Numbered from the stretch's first letter, positions 47,881 to 59,564 are shown. The stretch is 64,000 nt of DNA from Siphonodentalium dalli (GCA_032622095.1 CP136061.1:199074244-199138243); one strand, 5' to 3'. A program made the numbers and translations. Notes: a model not told the origin generated them from the letters alone.

Positions 47881-49017
47881 TCGGTTGGTATTTATAAACA
47901 CCAGATACCAACAGTCGAATATGCTGGACATACAGTAAAATACAACGATAAAACAATGATGAACAATTACGTAAACCATCGCTTTATTAACTACAAATTC
48001 TCCGAATCCAACCAAACCACCGCTCGAGTCACGACTTTCAAACTAATGATATGGTTTGTTGCATGCATCGTAACCCTCTATTGGACGATTCGTTGTTTTC
48101 GGTACCAATGAAACTATTAAACTCTTAAAAATGTGTTTTATAAAGAAATAATCCATCCTTAAAATCTTTAATTAATACATATTGCAAGAGATATCCTGTT
48201 AAAGGCAGGGTACATTAAAGAAGGTCTATCTCTTTGTAAACATGTGTTATATCATTACCGTGGTATAAGATATTAGATATGAATCGAAGACAGCTGTCCG
48301 AACATGCTTCTATCGATTAATATTAATTATATTTCGAATAGAATTTAGTTCCCAGTTCCCAGTTCCTTATTCAGCTCCCCATTCAAAACTTTTTAGTTTC
48401 CAGTTCCCTGTTCCTTATTCAGCTCCTTATTCAAATTCAGTCTCCGATTCGAGAAATTCGACGGAATGGCGGCTAGGATGATAAAATGTTGTGCATAGCC
48501 ACCCTATAGAGGCAAATCTGTGTCATAAAAGCCCATTATACCCGGCCACAAATTGAGCGTAAGTGAAGCCTGGAATCCAAGCGGACCCTAAAATGTTGCT
48601 AAGTTCCGGATTGTGAGAGATCTATGTCATTGCTTTTGATGCGACTTCGTTCGTAGCCACCCAAGAGGTAAATAATAACTATCCGACTAGCCCATCATAT
48701 TCGGCCACAAATTGGGCGTATGTAGAGCCTAGAATTCAAACGGACCCTAAAATGTTGCTAACAACCCTATATGCAAATCTCTGTCAAAAAAATACCCAGG
48801 TAGCCTATTATACCCGGCCACAAATTAGGCGTAAGTAGATCCTGGAATCTAAATAGACCAGACAATGTTGCTAAATTCCCGATTGAGACATAGGGCTATG
48901 CTGTTGTCGTGCAAACCCGCAATCGACCATACATCTTTGTCAGATCATATGAGAATCCACTTCATGACACAGTAGTTGCTAGGTTTTTTGAATAACTAAA
49001 TGACTTATATATAGCAC
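47881..49017. other. Spacer with two diverged short repeats, no gene seen
   Basis: 48,350-48,430 has repeats of CAGTTCCTTATTCAGCTCC. 48,490-48,870 has three diverged copies of a ~110-bp segment containing CCCGGCCACAAATT and CCTAAAATGTTGCTAA. The 47,900-48,110 frame continues the preceding satellite and is not convincing. Confidence 0.5.
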
Positions 49018-51545
49018 ACTTGTATGGACGATCGCCGGTGTTCATCCTCTTCTGCATTGTCAGACTCCATATATGACTTAATTCCTTGTGATATACGTCA
49101 CTCGCATACGTTCGTCCTCTTATGCATTATCAGACTCTATATATGACTAAATTCCTTATGATACACGGCACTCTCTTATGTGCGATCGCCGGTCCCTTAT
49201 GCATTGGCAGACTCAACATATGCACTTCCAAAATGATTCTCTATGTAAGATATTTCTTATTTTGATAATTATTTTCTCAGTTCCTCTTATGCATTGCCAA
49301 ACTCCATATATGACTGGATTCATTCTCATACAAATCACACTCGTATGGACGAACGCCGGTGTTCGTCCTCTTATGCATTGTCAGACTCCATATATGACTG
49401 AATTCCTTGAGATGTACGTCACTGTCATATGGACAATCACCGATGTTCGTCCTCTTATGCATTACCAGACTCTATATATGACTGAATTCCTTGTGATCTA
49501 CGTCACTCTCATATGGACAATCGCCTTATGCATTGCCAGACTCCATATGTGACTGGATTCATTCTCATACACGTCACACTCGTATGGACGATCGCCGGTG
49601 TTCGTCCTCTTATGCATTGCCAGACTCCATATACGACTGAATTCATTTTTATACACATCACACTCGTATGGACGATCGCCGGTGTTCGTCCTCTTATGCA
49701 TTGTCAGACTCCATATATGACTGAATTCCTTGAGATGTACGTCACTCTCATATGGACAATCACCGATGTTCGTCCTATTATGCATTACCAGACTCTATAT
49801 ATGACTGAATTCCTTATGATACACGTCACTCTCTTGTGTGCGATCGCTGGTCCCTTATGCATTGGCAGACTCATTATATGCACTTCCAAAACGATTTTCT
49901 AGGTAAGATGATATTTCTTATATTGAGAATTATTTTCTCAGTTCCTCTCATGCATTGCCAGACTCCATATATGACTGGATTCATTTGTATACACATCACA
50001 CTCATATGGACAATCGCCGAACTTCGTCCTCTTATGCATTATCACACTCTATATATGACTGAATTCCTAATGATACACGTCACTCTCTTGTGTGCGATCG
50101 CCGGTCCCTTATGTATTGGCAGACTCAATATATGCACTTCCAAAACGATTTTATAGGTAAGATAATATTTCTTATTTTGAGAATTATTTTCTCAGTTCCT
50201 CTTATGCATTGCCAGACTCCATATATGACTGAATTCATTTGTATACACGTCACACTCATATGGACAATCGCCGATGTTCGTCCTCTTATGCATTATCACA
50301 CTCTATATATGACTGAATTCCTTTACTCTCGTATGGACGGTAGCCAGTGTTCGTCTTTTATGCATTTTCAGATTCCATATGTTACTGAATTCCTTCTCAT
50401 ACACGTCACTCTCGTGTCGACGATCGCCGGCGTTCGTCCTCTTATGCATTGTCAGGCTCCATGTATGACTGAATTCCTTTTCATACACGTCACTCTCGTA
50501 TGGACGATCGCCGGTTTCGTCCTCTTATGCATTTTCAGACTCCATATATGACTGAATACCTTCTCATTCACGTCACTCTCGTATGGACGATGGCCGGTGT
50601 TCGTCCTCTCATGCATTTTCAGACTCCACATATGACTGAATTCCTTTTCATACACGTCACTCTCGTATGGACGATCGCCGGTGTTCGTCCTCTTATGCAT
50701 TTTCAGACTCCATATATAACTGAATTCCTTATGATACACGTCACGCTCGTATGGTCGATCGCCGGTGTTCGTCCTCTTATGCATTGCCAGACTTCATATA
50801 TGCCTTAATTCTGTCTCGTACACGTCACTCTCGTATGGTCGATTACCGGTGTTCGTTCTCTCATGCATTATCAGACTCCATATATGACTGAATTCCTTAT
50901 GATACATGTCACGCTCGTATGGTCGATCGCCGGTGTTCTTCCTCTTATGCATTGTCAGACTCCATATATAACTGAATTCCTTCTGATACACGTCACACTC
51001 GTATGGACGATCGCCGGTGTTCGTCCTCTTGTGCATTGTCAGACTCCATATATGACTGAATTCCTTCTCATACACGTCACTCTCGTATGGTCGATCGCCG
51101 GTGTTCGTCCTCTTATGCATTGCCAGACTCCATATATAACTGAATTCCTTCTGATACACGTCACACTCGTATGGACGATCACAGATGTTCGTTCTCTTAT
51201 GCATTGTCTGACTCCATATATGACTGAATTCCTTATGATACACGTGACGCTCGTATGGTCGATCCGACTCGATCGCCGGTGTTCGTCCTCTTATCCATTG
51301 CCAAACTCCATGTATAACTTAATTCCTTCTTATACACGTCACTCTCGTATGGTCGATCGTCGGTGTTCGTCCTCTTATGCATTGCCAAACTCCATATATG
51401 ACTGAATTCCTTATACACGTCACAATCGTATGGGCGATCGCCGGTGTTCTTCCTCTTATGCATTGTCAGACTCCATATATGATGTATTCCTTATGATACA
51501 CCTCACGCTCGTATGGGCGATCGCCGGTGTTCGTCCCCTTGAGGA
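49018..51545 (-). repeat. 84-bp satellite derived from a C2H2 zinc finger, about 30 units
   Basis: On the minus strand each 84-bp (28-codon) unit reads TGDRPYECDVYEKEFSH followed by IWSLTMHKRTN. This is the Kruppel-type pattern (TGEKPY linker, F, L, H spacing). However, the second zinc-binding Cys is Tyr and the last His is Asn wherever I read it, and the first Cys varies between Cys, Ser and Arg. Only the first His is constant. Helix positions -1, 2, 3 and 6 are H, W, S, M in most copies. Frameshifts, stops and three ~110-bp inserted segments (near 49,190, 49,850 and 50,100) break the frame. No upstream domain or promoter is visible on the right. Best seen as a pseudogenic finger amplified as a minisatellite. 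Confidence 0.85.
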
Positions 51546-51955
51546 CAAAGGGACCGCGTGGTCATCTGATTGTGTATGGAGGCCCCCGAAGGGAACCTGT
51601 TATAACTAGTTTTAAATATGGATGTTTAAAATGAAGACATTGAGACCACCAAATTCATACTGTATAGGAAGAAGAGACAACATTTTACTATGTAGACTTC
51701 GAAACAGATGTAGTGATTTGAACAGACACAAACTCACAAATTATTTAACAAAAAATCCGAAATGTAACTGTGGATACAAATTTGAAGATGCTGATCACTT
51801 TCTGTTTACTTGTCCTCTTTATTTAAATGAAAGAGCTATACTGGAAGAAAAAATAGCTGCCATAGAACTACATATTGTCCATTCTGCAGATCTACTTTGC
51901 GGATCACCACTGATTTCCTATAAATAAAACTGTATTCTATTCACAGCTGTACAGC
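51546..51955 (+). pseudogene. Non-LTR retrotransposon (LINE) C-terminal fragment
   Basis: The frame 51,622-51,927 encodes about 101 residues with the tail signature of LINE ORF2: RLRNRCSDLNRHKL, then CNCGYKFEDADHFLFTCPLY and LNERAIL, i.e. CxCG followed by H and C ligands. This region lies downstream of the reverse transcriptase in CR1/Jockey/L2-like elements. No RT domain is present upstream, so the copy is 5'-truncated. It ends at a stop followed by AATAAAACTG and then the inverted repeat. The first ~75 bp are unassigned. Confidence 0.7.
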
Positions 51956-51958
51956 AAT

Positions 51959-52234
51959 ACATTATATCGTCTCACCGTTTTTTTAATGAGAATATCCATT
52001 GGAATAATACACCACCAACTGATTCTACATAATCACATTTATTATCTGCATACTTTGTACGCTGATTCAATAGTTTACCATATCTCCTGAACTCAAGTTG
52101 GTTCAGGAGATATGGTAAACTATTGAATCAGCGTACAAAGTATGCAGATAATAAATGTGATTATGTAGAATCAGTTGGTGGTGTATTATTCCAATGGATA
52201 TTCTCATTTAAAAAACGGTGAGACGATATAATGT
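51959..52234. repeat. Near-perfect inverted repeat, 134-bp arms, 8-nt loop
   Basis: Left arm 51,959-52,092, loop TCAAGTTG (52,093-52,100), right arm 52,101-52,234. Only a one-base difference in the T/A run (near 51,985) was noticed. It lies directly after the LINE fragment. A transcript would form a long double-stranded RNA hairpin. It may also be a cloning or sequencing fold-back artefact. Confidence 0.9.
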
Positions 52235-52270
52235 ATTTCTATATAATGTATAGCTATATATATATATACA

Positions 52271-52625
52271 CTAGCTGGTGGGCTATTCGTCCGGGCTATT
52301 TAGGGATTTTTTTGCCAGAAACATGACTATATGAGCAAGGACACGGTCGCATGCGAAATTAGACCCGATTTGACATTGAGTTGACCATTTTGATGGTCAA
52401 GGTCAGGTCGGGTCACGATTTGACCCGTTCAAAACACTCCCCGGACAAAAATACCCCTAGGTATCAAATTTTGTCGAAATCCGCCAGTTTTACCCGATTT
52501 GACCTTGAATTGACCATTTTGAAGGTCAAGGTCAGGTCGGGGTCACGATTTGACACGTCCAAAACTCTCCCCGGATAAAAGTACCCCTAGGTATCAAATT
52601 TCGTCAAAATTCGTCTGGCAGTTTT
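52271..52625 (-). mobile_element. Solitary Helitron-like element (F3, 5'-truncated)
   Basis: Begins with CTAG (52,271-52,274) next to a TATATATATA tract. The CCCGGACGAATAGCCC hairpin region follows on the minus strand, then TCAAGGTCA-rich F3 interior resembling M1 and M7. It stops near 52,625, where the fold-back family begins, without the 5'-TC terminus. Confidence 0.72.
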
Positions 52626-53136
52626 CCTTGTATTACTTGTATATTATTGTATGGTGTTCCCTCACCTCATCCGAAATCACGGGATGTGTTATTAGCTGCC
52701 ATATAACATTAATACCAGGGAATGTAGAACTCAGTTGTTCACAAAATCCATCTCTGGCTGGAACCAACACATATTAAAAAGCACCATGGTACTACACCAG
52801 GATTTACCAGAATACAATGTAACCGAACGACATTTATAAGGAATTACCGGAGTATATATATCCTGGTGGTACCGGAGCATATCCATGTGGTACCAGAGTA
52901 TATCCCGTCTCACCGGGGTTCTACCAGAGTATAATATGTTACACCATCGGTCTGATGCTCGTAGCCCGTTTATATATAACCATGGTTATATGCCAGGTAT
53001 AACAGTACAATAAAACCTCCGTTCTTTTGACCGTGTATTTATCCATGGTGTGTGTGATTGTGGTTGTCCGTAACCTGGTGCCCGGTGTTATTGCTTTGAA
53101 ATGTAATCATATTCGACTGATGTTGTTAGATTGGTA

Positions 53137-53298
53137 ATGAGATTGGCGGTTTCTATGTCTTGTCTGGTCATATTTACTGTTTTAACTTTGTCTGAAATAG
53201 ACGCACTTTTTATACTAGAATTTGCTCAACAGGAGCGCAGGGAAATCGCACGTCGAGTTGGTTTAAGGGGTTTTAGGAAAGGTATTTATATGATATAG
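53137..53298 (+). CDS. Small open frame with signal-peptide-like start
   Basis: 53 residues, MRLAVSMSCLVIFTVLTL then SEIDALFILEFAQQERR and a basic tail (EIARRVGLRGFRKG). It has a short positive N-terminus, a hydrophobic core of about 14 residues and a plausible cleavage after SEIDA. A possible donor (AAAG|GTATTT) at about 53,280 means it could instead be a first coding exon. It sits inside the fold-back element, so it may be chance. No family recognised. Confidence 0.25.
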   Translation: MRLAVSMSCLVIFTVLTLSEIDALFILEFAQQERREIARRVGLRGFRKGIYMI

Positions 53299-54277
53299 AG
53301 AGGCCAACAGAAGGATACCAAATATAATCTATATGCCACCGCATCCAAGTTTGGTCTTCTCCTTTAAAATTTCTATGTGATTTCAAACAGGGGATATCCC
53401 CGAGGCAGGAGCTATACGATTTTTCGACAGTGGCCGGGCTTTAGCTACCGGGTTGACCATTGCAAATCCCACCGACGGGGGTGGCTATCCATCCGGGTGC
53501 CACCCAACATAATTTAGTATCGATGATTTCACGTCTTCAGTGAATGCAAGACCGCTCTCTTAGCATGGGGTGCCAAGCAGGGACGTGTCGACAGGGGTGG
53601 TTAATCGGGGGTCTTACCCCCCAAAACTGTAGTCAAACCTAATGCAACATTATTGGAAAATGCACACCAAAATTAGGTTTAAATTGTTCTCGTAGTTTGA
53701 TTTTCCAACAATTTCTTAGTGAGGAATTTGTTGTTTTTAGACCAACATTTGCATATTTCCCTTTCATTTGCAAAATTCTGAACTGAAATGGCCAACAGTT
53801 GGCGAGTGAGTGAGTGTCAGGGTGAGTGTCAGGTTAAACATTTCCCCGAATTGAAAAGCTTGATGCCAGTCTAGATGCTAGGATTGTCAAATTTTCATGT
53901 TCAGATTTTCAAAATGTTCTCACATCGGCCCTAACCATCGGCGGACCCGTGTGTTCTGTGCCCTTGCCAGTAGTTACTTGCTAAGTAATTTAAGAAAAAA
54001 TACATCGGGTGTCAATTTGTCTGGCGTTATACCACTAGATGTTAGGATTTTTTAATAATTTCATGCTGGGGCGAACCATCCGTTTCATACCCCTGTATGG
54101 CCAGTGGCCACAAGACTACTGGTCCATTTAGAATAGGCTACCATCTATAATATATAGTCTATGAGGTAACATCTGGGGAAAATCAAAGCACCGGTGTGTG
54201 CAAATTGAATTATGCAAACTTGTGAGTCTGGTGTGGTTCAATGGGATGGGGTCCAGTTGGAAATTCCAAGGTGAAGA

Positions 54278-54293
54278 CCCCCCCCCCCCCCCC
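54278..54293. repeat. Poly-C tract (16 C)
   Basis: An uninterrupted C run followed by GCCCACC. The complementary G-run could form G-quadruplex or slip. A similar G-run lies near 55,118. Confidence 0.9.
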
Positions 54294-54754
54294 GCCCACC
54301 AACGAAAACCTTCTAGCCAAGTCCCGAGTGTCAAATATCCCAGACTCAACCAGGGGTGCCACTCGCGATTTAGTTTCTGCTTTCGGCTTATGCCTATTTG
54401 TTTTTTATCCGAGAATAGGCTGCACCGGCGGCAATATATTGACCATACTCTGAATGAAAACGCTTCCGGTAACGTCGTGCTGCAAGTAAGAAGATAATTG
54501 GGTTATAGAAATGATACGGAAGACCGATTGTCAGAAACGCAACATCAAAATACAGTGAAAGGATTATCGATCCAAACTGAGGAGTTTGTTTTCATTGTGT
54601 GTTTCTCGCATATACCCATGGTTATATATAAACGGGCTACGAGTATCTGACCGCATGACTCGATCAATACCTTACTAGATTATGTTTTGAGTTACATTAG
54701 ATCATGCCTTTACTTGGGATTTACAGGGGTGTGTCCTTTTTACATGGGTTTTAA

Positions 54755-56063
54755 CTCATTGAGTGCCAGGTCTCCTGGTGGGAATCGATATCTGTACGCC
54801 AGGTCTCCTGGGGAAAAAGAACATTATTCACACTAACTATATATTTAGTTTGACTATTCAATATAGGACAGAATCGAATTGACAGCAGGCATTGCTAGTA
54901 TAGGCCCTATCCATGACCTGCTTTTAAACTCCATGTCCGGTACTCGGGGGTCATCATAGGTCAAAAATTTCATGTTGCCATGGCAACGAGGACTTACAAT
55001 TGACACCGATTGACTGAAATCACAAAGTTCTTGTTTTGTGTGGCCATCTAAATAATATATTCAGTGTAGTTTTAGACATTAATTTTGCTGGTGGAATAAC
55101 ATTTTAGATAGGATCCGGGGGGGGGGGAATCGGTGTGACAAAACGAATTTTGTGAATGGGATGACGTTTACAATGAACACTCTCCCAGAAAAGCAGATTA
55201 TTAAATTGAAAACTATTTGGAAATGTATTGTTTCGTTCTTTTTGGCCTATAATATTCGCACTTACCGCGGTGGGACGTATTTCCAATTTGTACTGTATCT
55301 AGGTGACAATGCCACATATTAGTACATCGTATTAACCCGGTGACGATTATATCCGATTCAGCGCATCGACCCCCCCCTTCCATACCAAATTTCAGTTCGA
55401 TATCGTAAATGATGTAAAAGCAATATACTGACAATTTTTTTCTATAGTAAATTATCATTGTAATTTGGCGAACCCCTTAAGGTACAGAGTTTGATTGACA
55501 TATTGTGTACGTTGTCGACATCAGCGTTCCTGTGTCGTTTGGTGTCAAACCAAGTTTACGATGGATCAGGGCATGCCCGACTTTATAGGAATCGACCTTT
55601 ACGCAATTAAAATCGGTTTCCAATTAACAGATATGTACGCTGTATCCGTTGACCTCTTAGAGAGTTTGAACTCTGCAAGTCTAAGTCACGCCCACAGATC
55701 ACATCAATTTTCACCACCTGTTTTCACACGACTGTATCTCCTAAACGCCTCGACATGCGGAGCTGCCCGATGCGTCATTTGAACGGAGACATGCTGGGCT
55801 ATACCCCGATGTACAAGTTGAATCTGCGCATGCGCGTATATACAGAACCCCACCCCCTCTTGAAAATTAAACAAACGCTTCTCCCAAAATGTGACTTGTA
55901 GTATGCAGGGTTCTAATCATGTGCAAACAGATTGAAATTGTGAGATTGGATTAGAAGGCAGAATGTTACAAACGGTGTGTGTTGGGCGACGAGTTATCTC
56001 GTCGCCGGCGCTCAGATGGTGTCTTTCGGGCGACGAGATATCTCGTCGCCGGCGCTCAATGAG
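54755..56063. mobile_element. TTAA-flanked DNA transposon, 1,309 bp
   Basis: TTAA at 54,751-54,754 and 56,064-56,067. Terminal inverted repeats CTCATTGAGTGCC and CTCATTGAGCGCC. The left subterminal region has two CCAGG-TCT-CCTGG palindromes (54,766-54,778 and 54,799-54,811). The right has two 22-bp GGCGACGAG palindromes (55,985-56,006, one mismatch pair, and 56,029-56,050, perfect). The interrupted fold-back arm shows the pre-insertion context. TTAA target and short TIRs suggest a piggyBac-like non-autonomous element, although the terminus is CTC rather than CCY. The frame at 55,495-55,782 is unrecognised. Confidence 0.78.
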
Positions 56064-56140
56064 TTAAAGAGTATATTATTGTTTACCTGACTTTACCATG
56101 TTTTACCGGGCTTTTACCCGAGTGTTTTATTTTTTGGTGA

Positions 56141-58451
56141 AACGTCTCTTATTTTTCTATATTTATAACCTGAGTTGCTGTATCGACATGCAAAACTTAA
56201 ATAAGTTGCTATATCTCGAAAATCACACACACCCGTGGATAGCTCGTCTCAATCAACAACCACAACAACATCATTTGTTTTATATAAAAACTCTATATTT
56301 CAATAACACTCATATCTTTTTGTGAATTTTTGTGGTTATATTATATGACTATCAATGCATAATAAAGTTGTTTATTTCTGGCGAAATTAATTCGCGGTGA
56401 AATGAACTTTGCCTTGATTTATGTGCTACCAAGATAGAGTTCTCCATCTTGGTACGCTCCGAGCATTTTTCGCAAGAATTATGTTCTAAACATATCCCTT
56501 TTTACTCTCATGGGAACGTGTTAAGAAATTATACTAAAATTTATATTAATTGATAGAAGGTTTTCCAGACAGGTGACCTCGATACATTATTTATTATTCA
56601 ATACCTCGGAATATGTATAAAACATTGGTAAAGTACATGTACTAAAGCATACCATGCAGTTTCCAAGGCGTGTTCAATGTCGGCCAGCCCATGGTTGTGG
56701 TCGGTTTGTGGTAAACACACAGTCAACGGCGATTTCCAGCAAATGGCTGGAGACACGAACGACATTTACAAAGACCACAGTAGCGACGGAATAGTACATG
56801 TAGGTGTGTGCGGTCAAGTGTGCTATATAAGTCGGTCAGAGAAAGCGAATAGTTCTTTACCAGAATAAATGTCGTCTTCGATTCGAATGATTCTGGTAAA
56901 GTACTATTCTTATGGTCTAACCCTTATTTATAGATCTCAATTGTTTTGGACCATTATAAATCAAATATTCAAAAACTATAGGATGTTGCAGGCTCATTTG
57001 GCACTTATATCTTCAAAAAACCTGAACCCCCAAAATAGTCAAAGAGCTCGTCTGATTTGTTAGGACTGGACCCGAAAGAACTATGGTTTTACAATTTAAA
57101 CTCAAACAAATTCAAAATTCAATACGTTTTTCGATGAAATCTCGCGATCTCTAACTAGTCAATCTGCACCTAAATAACCCAGCACCCGCAGTGATTATAG
57201 AAGACGAGCTCGCACTCGGCCTCCCGTCTCTTCAACTCAACCCATTTCTCTCGGGCAGCTACTCCTAACGGTAAGAAAGTTGTCTCTTTAGCTCCAGATG
57301 AGACAACTCTTGTAAACTCTTCTCTTTTTCAGACTTCAGGTTCATATCGACCGGCTCCTATCACCCTTTCTTTCTTAACTCTTCTCATTCTGACTCTCGT
57401 GGAGTTAAAACAGATGTCGGAAACCACAATAAACATATTGATCAGAGTAACATATCGGCCATTTCGCAGAGTCGGAGTGTGGCAAACGAAATTTCCAACT
57501 GCCAAAAGAATTGTTAATTGTCCAAATAAAATATGTAATTATCAGTGATGAAACACTCCAGGAACGAGGAGAAAGCAAGTGTCCGGAGGTACAGCTTATC
57601 TGCTACCCTGGTGCCATGCACATTTAATGATATTTGTAATATGGCCGAAAGAGTTTCCAAAAACAATAAAACATCCAGAAAATCTGGTTCTCATCATTGG
57701 CTATCACAATAGAGATGATGGCTACCACAAAAAAGCAGACAAAATAACGGACGTGTGTTTGGCGTCCATGCGATTATCGAGACAGTCGCTGTTGTTTTGT
57801 GTTGTTCTCTTATGTCTTATGATTAGGAGAGAACTTGAGGAATTAAAATCTTGAAAAAATCAACTTTGAGGCAGCAATTTCCAAAAACTATTCCCTGTAT
57901 TGTTGAGCTATATATGACAGTGATTGTTGTACTACGCGTTTTATGACAACGAAGTCTCAATCTGGGTCATGTCTTTGAAGCATTGGTCCGATACATTTGG
58001 CAACTCCTAAAAATAATTGCCAAAAAATAATTTCATTTGGCAAACTAATTAACTCTGGGCAAGCGCAGACCCTGCCTTTGCAAAGCTTAATTTTCATTTT
58101 ATTTCCATTACAGGGTATACAATAATATGTTTGAAATAAGAAAACCATGTACATGGTAGACGCTAACTTGTGTGACATTGATTGTTCTATCCATTTATTC
58201 CATATCGTTTCGATGTTTTAAAGTGAACAAATAATTATTATCTTAATTATTAAAGCAATGATATTATTTTGCATGTGTAAGCAAAGTTTCTATTACGTTA
58301 CATTCGGTTTCCAAGATATTTGTTTTGTTTAACAAACAAAAGTAACCTTTAATATAATTTAACATATTATGTTAAATTATATGTTGTATGCTGTTGTATA
58401 ATTGGAGGTCTGAAACTACGAATACATTCCTGAATTTAATTTCCATTGCAG
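56141..58451. other. Stretch with several unproven open frames
   Basis: A hairpin TACCAAGAT with ATCTTGGTA lies near 56,430-56,452. Frames 56,677-56,868, 57,201-57,548 (no Met, 115 codons, overlapped by another open frame) and 57,579-57,854 are not recognised. The last contains MRLSRQSLLFCVVLLCLMI from about 57,768, which resembles a signal peptide and lies upstream of the glycoprotein-like exons, but I cannot find a splice donor after it. Confidence 0.35.
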
Positions 58452-58478
58452 ATAACAAATGCACACCGGGCTATACAC
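58452..58478 (+). CDS. 27-bp exon of a putative secreted/membrane protein
   Basis: Preceded by TTTCCATTGCAG and followed by GTGAGTATG, both good splice signals. Phase 1 at both ends gives nine codons around NKCTPGYT. When joined to the next phase-1 exon the split codon CCT makes ...GYTPWDIS. The matching phase and the shared donor GTGAGTA support one transcript. The upstream exon is not identified. Confidence 0.45.
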
Positions 58479-58615
58479 GTGAGTATGTGCTCAATGTTTG
58501 TTGGACCCAAATTAAGAAATTACCATTTCTAAATTATACAAGCCTCAATTGTTAAAACCGTGCGTATATTTTCCATATTCGCACCTTTCTTTGGGGCCAA
58601 TACATGTGCTCGTGT

Positions 58616-58732
58616 ATTTGTGATCTGATTGAGAACTTACAAGCAGTTGGTCAATCATTGCATGGCGGCGTTTGACACCTATCCAATGGTTGGCGGGACA
58701 ATCATAACTGCTCAATTAATCAGATCACAAAT
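58616..58732. repeat. Short inverted repeat in an intron (MITE-like)
   Basis: ATTTGTGATCTGATTGAG at the left and CTCAATTAATCAGATCACAA at the right pair with a few extra bases. Outward flanks (CTCGTGTA and TATACGAG) extend the pairing. It lies between the two exons. No target duplication established. Confidence 0.6.
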
Positions 58733-59231
58733 ACCAGTATACGAGCGCATCCCAGCATTGCTCATATGGTGACATACGAAAAGACATAAATTCAGGCTAT
58801 GGCTATATAATTCATCATTACTCCTAGAAGACTTCTATTCCAGGCATTGCCTATACATTATTACTCCGTGATGGATCATGTCCCAAGTCTTACGTTATAA
58901 ATATGTGCAAACATGCTCAACCAGGGACCACACGTTGAATAATTGTAGATTACGCACACGTATTTTTTATTCACGTCAACCAGAAGGCAGGTTGTTGCAT
59001 ATCATATTGTGTTTGACTGGACTGAACATTCATCGTTGAGAATGAACTTTACTCTTGAAATGTCGAAGTGCATATTATTATTGTTCTTCTAGTCTGTTCG
59101 TAAATTATTCGCTTGAACAATCATATCCGAATCGTATAATAGTCTTGTGCAATCGTATCTCAGATGTATGTTTCTTTACACGCATTGTGCATCAACCTGT
59201 TTTGTTTATTTATTATTTGCTCATATTCCAG

Positions 59232-59564
59232 CTTGGGACATCAGCAATTTAGAGGAGCCTCGGACATCAAACAATCAGGTCGAGTTGATAACGAATAATT
59301 CAACCCAAGACGGTGTTCACATAAAATGTACTGGGCATATACAAAACCGATCACCGGGGAAACACATCTGTAACAACTGGCATGCTGTATTCAAGGTCAA
59401 AGATGATGAAATGTCAGCATGTCATTCTAACATCACATTAACCCAAAGTTCAGAACTGACAACTTTTAAATGTGGAACGCATTCAAAGAAGATATGTGAC
59501 AAAACCTTCGACGTAGAAGTTAGAGGAAAGCGAACACATCGTTATTGCATCTACATATATCCTC
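59232..59564 (+). CDS. 333-bp cysteine-rich, glycosylated ectodomain exon
   Basis: Bounded by a pyrimidine-rich acceptor (TTGCTCATATTCCAG) and donor GTGAGTACA, phase 1 to phase 1, 111 codons with no stop. The encoded module has six cysteines (residues 33, 47, 64, 81, 89, 106) and three N-glycosylation sequons (NST at 23, NRS at 39, NIT at 67). Segments GVHIKCTGH and HRYCIYIYP could be the B and F strands of an Ig-like fold. Symmetric phase-1 exons are typical of extracellular modules. I cannot name the family. Ig-like is an inference, but coding status is fairly well supported by the splice sites. Confidence 0.6.

Larger units (their letters stand above)
52626..56140. mobile_element. Fold-back element (copy 2), diverged and interrupted
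   Basis: 52,628-52,790 matches the interior of copy 1 at 3,977-4,138. 52,800-52,935 has ACCAGAGTATA-type words. CTCGTAGCCCGTTTATATAT (about 52,959) reappears inverted at 54,620-54,640, enclosing a ~1.6-kb interior. The right arm (54,690-54,750) is split by a TTAA-flanked element and resumes at 56,068 with AGAGTATATTATTG. The interior (53,000-54,600) has no recognised gene apart from a small signal-peptide-like frame. Confidence 0.55.

Noticed and set aside
50863-51405. 180-codon plus-strand frame and its neighbours over the finger satellite
   Set aside because: The 84-bp unit is divisible by three, so frames stay open on both strands. Only the minus strand matches a known domain pattern.
55495-55782. 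95-codon frame within the 1,309-bp TTAA element as a transposase piece
   Set aside because: No DDE-type or zinc-binding pattern is visible and the length is far below a transposase domain.
57201-57548. 115-codon open frame without a start codon, with GGTAAGAAAG and TTTTTCAG that could be splice sites
   Set aside because: Another open frame overlaps it with equally plausible composition. No motif distinguishes them, so no gene is called.
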